Of a stretch of DNA of 64,000 nucleotides, positions 53,501 to 64,000 are shown piece after piece. Source of the DNA: Apostichopus japonicus (taxonomy: Eukaryota > Echinodermata > Holothuroidea > Aspidochirotida > Stichopodidae); NCBI RefSeq assembly GCF_037975245.1, contig NC_092573.1, forward strand, positions 19,230,265 through 19,294,264. The letters run 5' to 3'. The notes beneath the pieces are model-generated. The model was not told the origin of the DNA. It searched no databases and saw only the letters and a program-made list of their open reading frames with translations. Made by a program: the position numbers and the translations under genes. Every line of letters begins with the position of its first letter. Positions within the stretch are counted from its first letter, which is position 1.

Positions 53501-56500
53501 GCGGACCTAGCGGAAGCAGAAGGAATAAGAATCTGTTCATATGAAGGGTCGTCAGACGCAAGACTTGATGAATTGTGACACTCGTTATTACGTAGTAGTT
53601 AGTGTAATACGCCTCAAAGGGATAAGCCATGCACTTGAGATTATGTTTTTTCTTTACTTTTTTTGACTATCTACTTTGTGACATTTTTGCCTTGTTGGGG
53701 TGTAGAAATAGTTAATGGTATTTGGCGGCAGTTGTCGCCTGAATAAAAAAATGTCCAAGTAGCTGCACGGATTTTTTTGTAGAAGATGGGCAAAACGAAA
53801 GAGAGCATTCCAAGTGTATGGCGAACGTTAACTCTGTGTAACCCCGTGTCGTTCTGTTGTATAAGGGCCTATTCGAAGTGGTGCCATGGGATGTATATAA
53901 ATATAATTAACAGTTAAAGGTAGTAGTGTAATAATTGTAAAAGGTATACAGACCCACCGCCGCTCGTGTTTATACTTGACTTGACTCACGTATGTACTTA
54001 TATGTTTTATTTGATTTAACACTGATAAGAAGTTATATATGATGTGTACACTGGTTCATTCCAAACAACCAATGATCAAACAATGACGGTTCAATTGCTC
54101 GGGAAGGGGAGTTGGGAATCAGGGAGGGGACCAGTGAGGGGTATACAGGAGGGTTAGGGGAGCATGAGGAGGGAGAGGAGGAGTGAGGAGGGATAGAAAT
54201 AACCAAACTTTAATAGCTTTGATTTATTATAATAAAATATTACTGGAATTAACGGAAAGTTATCGACAAGTATGGAAACATAAGTAGTGGGGAAGGTTGA
54301 AGTGGAGGGGGGGGGGTAGAAGTCGTGGGGGAGGAGGGTGGTGACGATCTGTACTTCAAACATCCAACGTGTTTCCTCTGTAATATGTCGAGAATAAAAC
54401 GAGGCAGGCGTGTAATACCGGTACCTCTATCCCTGCCTCTAAATTAATCCCGTAAAATATACAGACGGCCTTCGTGACATGCGCATGTTGGATCGTTTCC
54501 ATGATGTCACCGGTGATCATGCCGTGAAGGCCTATTTTATTTTGTCAACAACATAATATGAAATCAGTGATTCTATAAGCCCAAAATGCCATGTTGGCGT
54601 TCCATGAGAGAAAAACAATATATTTGTACTAACAACTTCAAGGTGAAAGTCACAAGGATTTCGGTTATATAGGAATCAATTAGCTAACTAACATATTGTC
54701 TGCAAAATGTTGGCAAAAAGAGTATCTTTTATCAATATGCACGTGCGTGAAACATCTAATAAAGAACTTAAAAGAAGTAAAATTTATCGAATGTAGGCTA
54801 ATGTAACCCCCTGGTTTAAAAAAAAAATCAGGTCCTTCACCAGTTTGACGAAACCCTACGCTGTGTTACTTAATTACGAAGCTGGCCAGGAAGTGTTAGT
54901 TATATATGCCAACGGAGGGCATTGGTCGATAATGGCAAATATGGAGGCCGACTGCGAGCCCCATGATAGGACTATCACTCCCTTCGTGGAATGGAATTTG
55001 GCGCGGTGTCAACAATCAAAGTTGTCCCGGCCCTCCCCCTTGCTATCCCAGTGGTTTACCACTGTTGTTTTCACACCTCATGTTTATCAGTTCTTATTCT
55101 TTTCATTGTCAAAATCAGGACAGGTGAAATGTGAGGGTGCTGTATGGTGCTGCGAGGCGCAGTAGTTGGTACCAACAGGCAAATGGGATATAAGAGATAC
55201 GTTGGAAACTCGAGTTAGGTTGAAGAAACAGGTGTACATGTGAGAGCCTGGACCAACCACGGATACAGTCAAATGTACACAATTATTTCGAATGACCTTC
55301 TCAGAGAGGTAAATGCAAAAGATCTATAGTATAAAAGAAGAATGAAGAATTATTATGTCAACGAGAAATATTTATGAGGTGGGGATCATGTAATAAGTTA
55401 ACTGCATTTGCATACCACTAATATGTGGTGAGATTACTGTATCACAGGGGTTAGCTAAACAGCCTAGCATTTAGTTATGCATTTATTTTGAGGCGTGGGT
55501 GGTTGGGTAGGGGGTAGGGGGAAGGGGGAGGTCACGGATGACGGAAAGGGTGGTTCCTCAGAAAACCAGGTGGTAACCGTCTAGATCATAGAGAGTTAAT
55601 ATTTTATTTTGATATCACTTATAGCCTAATGTTAGCCACGGTTTTTGGGTGATGCTAGGTTGTGGGGGGGGGGGGTGGTTTTAATGGTATAGGTGTTTAC
55701 GTCATCCGAAACAACAGGGGTTGTCAATTAATTTACTGCGAGGTCCAAAGAAAACCATTGACTGAAGCAAAGGGCCCGACATTGTCAAAATCTCACTTTA
55801 CATAGATTGAGCAACGTGCAAGATTGTCTTATATGTAGGCTGCTCAAACCGTAGGTATTATAAGGGCCCGAAAACCCGATCAGTGCAAGATTGTGAACCG
55901 ATTGTTATTTCGCGAGCCGGATTGAAATCTTTTCACGTCTTGAAGTTGGTGAGAACCCCTAGCCGGCAGGTACATGAGTGACTTAAAACACAGCATGTGT
56001 TTCATAGCTAAACATATATTACCCATAATGCAACTCACTAAACTGTGCACAGTTCCGTACGAACACCAAATGAAATTTTGTTTCCTTTGAAGTGGGGTCA
56101 GAAGTGAAAAAAAAAATCGTTTGGATTATGTTAATCAAGATAGCCAACAATTCTTGCAAAATATTGCAGTGACAAAACTAAGTGAATAAGAAGATAAATA
56201 AAAAATAAATTATTATGCATTACAGAAATAATAATGTCGATTTTCATTTTGATGATGTAAGGACTTTTGGTCCTTTTATGTATGTGTGTAGGAAAACTAT
56301 ATGAGGCCTTTGCAGTAAACGGCAGTTTGGCAGGTCACTTGTTACGTAAAATCTGCGTCCCAGGTACGCATAACCAAACTTCCGCCTGTCCGTATGTTTG
56401 TCAATATCGTTTCAAATCGTTTTAGAAGCTTCGGACAAACCGGCGCCTTTGTACAGATATCTTTAAACGCTATAATGACATTATCCAAACCAAAAAAAGG

Positions 56501-59500
56501 GGAAACTGTTGGTTTCTCAAACTATCTAAATTTCTGCCTCTGCCAATGACATTTGAAAGCTTACCAAATGGTGAGAAGTAAAGAGATACAACTTACTGAC
56601 CAGTTCTCAGTCCCATAATCCGGACGTCTTAGAGACATCCACAGGGCAGGTGTAGGGGTGGGGTGTTGAGGTATGGTACTATGGAACGCCACCAAAGTCA
56701 ATAACACGTGACTATTTAAGTGATGTAATGACGTAGATTTACCGAAATTATACGTTGAACTTCGCATAGCCTATTTATTTTAAAATCTAAATCAAATTCC
56801 CCTTTCGACAAGATAACCATGCACGAAACGCCCAAAAAGTAAGTCAAATATCAATAAAAAATATATTTCCAGGATTGACCAAATATACGCTAAGGCTAAA
56901 GAAGTATAATATATACCATGGAAATCTTAGCACACACAAAATGTGTGGTAGCGTCATTTATGATGGGTGGAAGCAGAGAGAGGGTGGGGGGGGGGGGTGA
57001 GTAGGTGTGAATGCAAGGGGACTCCAGGGGCAAAAGCCCTGATAGGAATCCAGACTCCTGGCGCTCCGCAAGCTGCAGTATTTTCGGATATTTCTCGTTC
57101 TCTCTTAACGACTTTCGAGCGCACAATTTGCATATCATAAAGAAAAATTACTCTGAAATTTCGTTGGTCTGTGTCTTGTTGTTTTCTTCAAGTAAATTAT
57201 TTGGTGTAAATATACATTCACCCCTGGCTCTTACTCCCTAAAAAAAACCCACACAGACAATCATCTATCTTATTGGGGATTGGTGTTCAATCGAAGGATG
57301 GCGCACAAACGGTACCGTCATTGTAAACAGTGCCTAGCAAAGATCCAACGGTACTGATGTATAGTTTTTCTGCATGTTAGTAATTATCATCATGATTGTC
57401 TTTTATGCTTGGATGTTGAACAGTATGATTTTAAACCTTGAATATGTGAAGATCAGAAGATGATTTAGGGTATAGAAGAAATCCCATTTCGTGAAATTGG
57501 GAAGACTACACGACGAGAGCTGACACATATAATATGCTAAATATTCACCTTCCTAATCTAAATTGTCATGGTAATGGAAATTGCAAGTGACCAGTTAGTC
57601 CAAGCCATCATCTGCTAGTCATGGGTCGGACATGCGGTAAAGAACATCTACCTATGCTCAGTCGACCTTGGAAAGTGACGAATTGGATTGTGTAAATCGA
57701 TGGGACAATTACTTGTGGTATAGGCTATGCATCCTGAAGTCTCTTTAACAAATCTATATAATATGCGTAGAAAGAAACACCGCCAGAAATTAGTAGTACA
57801 ATTTGCATAACAATAATTTCAAAGCTAATCTCTATAACGCCTCCATAACGCCCCCATAACTTTGCACTGTCTAGTTTTTCATTCCTATGATATTGTGGGA
57901 ATTAGTCACATTATGTTGTGAAGAATAGCAATACAGAAGGGGAAAAAAGGGGGTATTTTTCTTTATGTGAGATTCAAATAGCAAGTTTAACTTAGGCCTG
58001 CATATATAATTAAATTCTATTCAAAGGAGATATGCTTGTCTTTATGTTACCATAACAATGGAAGATAATATTTTCTGTGCATTGTAATAAATATATGGTG
58101 TTATCTTGTTTTCTGTTTCGACACCCGGCATTGTCGGTTTGCTCAAGAGAATGTTAGAGGTGCCGCTCGATTGAGTGACCATAGATATATTGATACAATC
58201 AATCGGTGACATGAAATGCTATATACAACAGTGCTGCTTCAAGTGCTATTTTAGCCTAATCTTCGAGTGGAAAACCATTAGCGCAATCTACTTTCAAACG
58301 ATCATTGATTTTGCTTTGTCCGGTTACAGCCTCATTATGTGCATACGCAAATGTAACAGACTGCAGACAGTCCAATGATCATGTGAAGAACATGGACAAT
58401 TGAATGAAGAGGCATTTGAAATAATCACCGGTTTCTAAGGCAGAGTGGACAAAGGCAAACAAAAATGTGAGAGTGTTGCTAAAGCTCCAATTCTCGACTT
58501 CTATACATATATATCTGTTACAAGGTTACAACCTCGAGGAAGCAAATAGGACAAGCTTTTCCAAATTTGAATTCCAATTTATTTGATATCATGTCCTTCT
58601 TTTTGGGATTTGCAATCGCAGTGAAGTTACCTAAATGGGGGGGGGGGGGGGGTATGAAGCGGAAAACCGTGCCCCTCGAATTATCCATTTGCCACTTTTA
58701 TCGGTATAAATTGACTTTCCATATCGGTAAAAAGCCTGCAGGGAGCTGGAACACAACTGTCTTTAACAGACGACTTTTTGTTCCTCTTCGCCGACTGAAA
58801 GTACCTATATACATGATGACTACACTGTAGGGTCTCGAGTTCAACGTGTTAATGATGTCAAGTTTCCATAGGATTAAGCATGACCGCGACTTTTGCTATT
58901 GCCTTCAGGCTTTTGTAAAACATGCGAGCATAAGTTATTTGTGTTAAAGAGTAGACATACATTTCTCTACAGTAACCGCTTACATCCTTCATTCCACACG
59001 TTATGTGGAATAAATGATACATAAGCTTCTTTATCTGTTTTTAATTTTCTTTTTCTAAATATGTATCAAGGGTCGCAACAATTCTCCATTCATTATACCG
59101 CACGTTCTCGTCGTAATAAAACGAAAAGAAAAATGAAACATTGAACGATCCGGCAGAACACATTAACATGATAGCAACATCGTCAAACTGACTCATCTTC
59201 AACCCCCCATTCTTCTTACATTAGGATTATGGTCACGTGGTCGTGACGATTTGACAGGTAACCCAGTGTGTCCAACCAACCATATTTTAGTTACTAATGT
59301 ATACAGCTATGTCGTCACAGTCAAGCTATCGTAGTCACAGTTATAACCGAATAAATAGGCGTTAGGTCTATATATGTTACGTAAGAAGCATCACAATAAC
59401 AGGTTAGTGAACATAGCATCAAATAGTAGGCATGCATATTGTGTACAGTTCAGTTTGACGCAACGATACTTATTTGCATACATGAATAAACAATGAAGGC

Positions 59501-61349
59501 GGATCTTATAAATACAGGTGCGAAACGGGCCGTAGGTACCATGTTTAGTCAAATAGAAAGTGATGTTGGAGGAGGGGAAGAGGGAGGGAGGGGAAGAGGG
59601 AGGTGGCGAGCGTCAGCTACCAGGCCACGTAAGCAGAGTTTAATGTTGCTTTCATATTTAGTATTGGGTGTACACGTCCCTATTCTGTGTTAAACTTTCA
59701 ATGCAATTCTGGTTCAAAAGTCATTTGAATATTGTTCCAATTCATCTGTTGCGTTTCCATTAACAGTTTAGCTCATTTTAGAAATGGAAGAGGGAGGTGC
59801 ACTGTTATGTGGCAGATGTCCCGAGATCGTATACATTTTGAGCCTCCTCACAAGGTATGTCCCAACTGACCTCCTCCCAACACCCACCCCCACCCCCTCT
59901 TCACCTCCCCCTCACCCCTTTCCTTCCCTCGCCCCACAAGCTATAGATCTGGCCCCGATTTTACATTACAGTGATCAGGAAAATTCACGAGCGACTCCCA
60001 CCTGCATATATAGACCTACTTTTCACTCTCTATATACCCAAACTGAGATGGGTTATTTTTACCCATTCTGGACGGTAGCGACATATAAGCTTACGGCATC
60101 CCACTGAGCCTTCATGTCAAAGAAGGTGACAAAAGGTGAAATCAAATTTACGGAGAATGAATTCGAACATCAACAAGCAGAGGTATCAGAAGGCCGTGGT
60201 TCATAGCTTTGCTCAATTACTTGGTCATATCTCTTTTGAAAATATGTAACAGTTTATATATATATGTGTATATATATAGATAAGCAAAGTACCTCAGTGT
60301 TAAGCAAGCTTGATCAGTGATTTGTGACATACAAGAATCGCAAATAGCGAAGCGTGAACTTTGTATCATTCTTAGGGATCATTGAACGCTGTTGGGATAA
60401 TCCCACAACACATGTGTTCATTGGGGACGTTATGCAATCATTATCTTTTGACCAAATGTTATGCAATGATAGTATAATAACGTTTATACCGTTCCGATTC
60501 ACAAATATAGAGTCTACCTACAAATATAATTTTATGTATTATGAAAGCGTTGTGAGATTCCATGCATATATTGTTTGTTGTTTAAGCTTAATTAACTGCA
60601 TGCGTATATCTCCACATGAATGTATTGTAATATAGTGCCGATTATCAACATTGTCAGTAAATGCAAGAAAATAGAACATTTTGTGCTCATTTCGTGTTTC
60701 ATCAATTACATAGTTGAGCATATACAATATTCTCGCAAAGAAAAGCTGTCTATCTTTTAGCTAGCACACCATTTGTATGGAGTGCTGTTTGAAGCAACAA
60801 GTAACTTGCATTTGAAATTTAAATGTATGACAGCAACGTTTTTTAATTAGCTTAGATAGTTTTGATACTTTCAACTGCGTTATAACCACTTAACCATAAT
60901 GAATTCACCCAAGAGCAATATCCCTTATTCTGATATTATAATATAGTTTACATAATATTTATGCGGTTTCGTAATGAAAAATTTGTCCCTCTTGCTTGCA
61001 AATTATTCCCCAGATAGAACAATTTAGTTCACAGGTGAGAAGATTGTCAGTTAAAAATAAATCTCTATGAAATATTTATATCCTTCCATGTCAGCTGATT
61101 TACAGTTATAGATTAGATTTAAGCTCATATCTCAAAATATTGAGACAATATTTTTTTATTTTGAATGAGCAAAATTTTGAAGGAAACGTCAGTTAAATAC
61201 ATACAAAATGATCAATAAGGGTATTTTCAATTGTGAAATATTGCATTTACCGTTTTGGGGGATATTTTGATTGTTTCCAGGATGCAAATGAGAGCAAATA
61301 CTATATTATAGTTGCTTGTAAAATATGATAATCAAAAATTGTCAACAGT

Positions 61350-61395
61350 CAACAAAGTTACAAGAATTCGAGCAACAAAGTTACAAGAATTCGAG
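61350..61395 (+). repeat. 23-bp perfect tandem duplication
   Basis: Two identical adjacent 23-base units, each starting caacaaagttac and ending attcgag. Confidence 0.95.
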
Positions 61396-61529
61396 TACTG
61401 GATTGCTAAAAATTTCCATATTTGTCGCTATATTATTTACTAAATCATTTAATTAAAATGTTTTCAATGAATTGCATCTCTAAACTTCAGAATGGATTCT
61501 ATGGTGTAGCTCAACTATAAAACGGTCAT

Positions 61530-61668
61530 GTGATATGATGTGTTGTGCTGTGGTGTGGTTACGGTTTGATATGACGTGGTGTGATGTGGTGTAATGTGGT
61601 GTAATGTGGTGTTATGTGGTGTGATGTGATATGATGTGAAGTTGTGTGATGTGATGCGATGCGATTAG
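61530..61668 (+). repeat. GTGATGTGGT imperfect minisatellite
   Basis: About 140 bases of T and G-rich units near ten bases long, based on gtgatgtggt with A/T changes. On the plus strand C is almost absent. Confidence 0.85.
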
Positions 61669-64000
61669 AGAGTCTGAAAGAACGTCGAATTATGCATCGT
61701 TAGATCATTGGATTCTATATTTAAGTATAAATCCGAAGTCTAATGAAAAACATGTTGTGTAAAAATCCAAAGGACGATTTCAAATTTTTGTCTGTTTTGC
61801 TCTTAATTAATACCATAAAATTCAATCGCAAATGAGTTTGCTTTCTTTTCTGCAAATTTATAATAACTGCATCTAGTATTTCTTTGTCATTTTTAAGGAT
61901 TATACGAAGTGTCCTCATGATTTTGGTAATATTTTATAGCTGTTGAAATTAATAACGTACAGTGTACTTCAAATAACCAGACTGTGGTTCTTTTCGCGGA
62001 AGGTTAACAAACTGCATGCATTCCAGTAAAAAGAGTAACCAAATAATTTTGGTAAAAATAGATTTCCTACTTTTCGTACAGTTCATAATTTTGAAGCCTG
62101 CGAGCACTTTGTCTAGCTTTTCGATGAAATAACAACATGGAATGGCTAGAGAAAAAAAACCCAAAACTGTTTTCATATTTTTTTACTGCTCGATGAAAAA
62201 TAAAATTGATTGAGGTAATAAAACATTGTGAAATTAACATAAGTGAAGTTTTATATAGAAAGGTGAAACTTTGTGACGTTTAAGTATATATTAAGGGAGG
62301 TGATGGGTGTCGGGGTTGGGGTAGGGGTAGGTAGGACTATTTTATATCTGTTTTTTAAATATCAGCTGTGAGAATATATTCTTTATATATTCGAGGTGTG
62401 AAGGGTATAGGTTTATACCTTATTCCAGACACGAAAAAACGCTATATCTGTACCGTTATACTGCTGCATTTAGGCGTGATTTTGTTTATGTTCTGTTGAG
62501 GTTCAGTGAACGGTATGTCGCAAATGAATAGCCCGAAGAGTCCTCGTACAATGTTCACACGTCTACATGATTAGAGTAGATGCGTGCTCATGAAAACATA
62601 ATTTAGTGATCATATACCCACCAACATGTATATGAAACTTCAGTGATATATACCGTAGAAAAAAAAAACTGTGATAAAACAAAAGTACATTAGTGATATG
62701 TGTAAATTATTTACAACCAAATATGAATGTGCAAGTTTCATGAACTGATGGAAGTTAATGTTATGCTTACGCACATTATATGTCTTTCGCTGATACCCTG
62801 ACGAAAACAAAGTACAATCGCTTTCTTCCAAGATTACCATTTTATTCGTAAGACTGTTAATACTCTTGTAGGTTTTTCTAAGGATTTATCTCTTGCAATA
62901 ATAATAATAATGATAATAATAATAATTAAAAACATGTCTAAACATGTCTAAATTTATCCCTTGCAAAGCTGTTTATTGTACAACTTTTCGGTGACCATTT
63001 TTATACTATTCACTTTGACTTGATACATGGACTATCGTGTTATTAACTTGTCTCTGTTTTGTTTTCTTTCAAAAGGCTGAATATCACATACGTAATTAAA
63101 TATGTTATCATGAATGTATATAACGGAAGTTTACATTTTATGCATCACAAGATGAACGGCTAAATACGAAGTTGTATAAGCCTCAGATTTTTTTGTCCTT
63201 TTATTCTTGAGACAATATAAATTTAGCAAGTGTCGTTAAAACCGTTTCCTATTCTGAATATACAGTAGACATGAGTAAGTCCAGCCAAGTGTGCAAATAT
63301 TGACATCACATTCAAGCTAAATAGAGTCATTCATTTGACAAAATTTTCAATCAAAAGAGATGTTGTTGGCATTGTATTATGATTGATGTATGTACTGCAG
63401 TCTTTTAAAAACAAATCCATATTGAAGCCATATCCACGTAATGTAACTTTGTGTAATATCACACTGTAAAGGTTACGTATATATAGGCCTATGTCGTATA
63501 TATATATATAATGTATCATACATGGATAATGTGAAGTGTATATGGACATGCATTATAAATGGAGACCATTTCTTATAAGACCGCCAGAAGTAAAAGGATA
63601 TGCATAATACACCCCTAGCATGACCCTAATATTTCTTTATAGAGAATTAAACATGAAAAATGTTTAGTATACATACAGATATATTTTTCATATTTATGGT
63701 GAATGTCTTTGACGCTCAAGTAAGACTCAGAAAGGAATTTGGGCTCTTATAAAATGGAGAAGTGGATTGTTTCTATTTCACATTCCATCCGTGCAGGTAT
63801 TGAATTATAATCCAATTCTGTTTTTTTTTTAAATATTATCTCACTCTCTCTATCTCTCGCTCTATATATTTTTTATTTTATTTACAAAACATAAACAAGG
63901 CGTTATCGCGTAAGCTCTATCGCAAAACATCAACAGCCGATAAGGCTGTATACAAGTGTTATTTATACACATAAAACGTGACTGTATAGGAATGATTGTG

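Larger units (their letters stand above)
38000..64000. other. 26-kb region with no recognised gene
   Basis: Apart from a possible RGM 5' UTR exon near 38562, I find no coding exon I can defend. The open frames are short, without introns that join them or family motifs, and the longest (51585-52013, 142 codons) runs through low-complexity sequence. The region holds a TA array at 40643-40707, a dispersed repeat at 39405-39566, an inverted repeat pair at 41653-41790 and 44656-44791, C-rich tracts at 44185-44310 and 45160-45262, a local duplication at 45771-46117, transposon-like debris at 50240-50530, and minisatellites near 61.4-61.7 kb. Confidence 0.55.

Noticed and set aside
1-64000. CRISPR arrays, operons or phage-like modules
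   Set aside because: The repeats are microsatellites, minisatellites or dispersed eukaryotic repeats. There are no regularly spaced repeat-spacer units and no prokaryotic gene packing.

Overview
This window is eukaryotic nuclear DNA from an animal. It is AT-rich and intron-rich, with long (TA)n arrays, many poly(G)/poly(C) runs, tRNA-derived SINEs and other short repeats. Only two genes can be supported, and both are split and read on the minus strand. The gene set, the single RGM-type gene and the repeat style suggest an invertebrate deuterostome. An echinoderm, possibly a sea cucumber, is my best guess; this is inference and not proven by the sequence.

Layout. Positions 1-3849 hold repeats only. 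A DTWD2 orthologue (tRNA-uridine aminocarboxypropyltransferase) runs from a start codon at 10153 down to a stop at 4351. It has six coding exons that join in frame to a 256-residue protein. The end of its last exon and the DNA beyond it are duplicated in tandem with a 291-bp period (3850-4140 and 4141-4431). Positions 10.2-18.7 kb are non-coding, with a palindromic MITE-like element, a tRNA-derived SINE and a (TA)n array of about 235 bp. A repulsive guidance molecule (RGM) gene runs from a start at 37936 to a stop at 18694. It has three coding exons separated by introns of 8.5 and 9.5 kb and encodes 415 residues with a signal peptide, an RGD, the GDPH self-cleavage site and a GPI-type tail. 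From about 38 kb to 64 kb I recognise no gene, only microsatellites, minisatellites and repeat pairs.

The two genes are in tandem but have unrelated jobs. One modifies tRNA inside the cell. The other is a GPI-anchored surface protein that works with BMP and neogenin signalling. I see no prokaryote-like operon, no CRISPR array, no intact transposase or reverse transcriptase, and no clear candidate for a new biological system. The observations most worth checking are the 291-bp duplication at the end of DTWD2, the proposed three-residue first coding exon of DTWD2, and several repeat pairs that look like uncatalogued local families.
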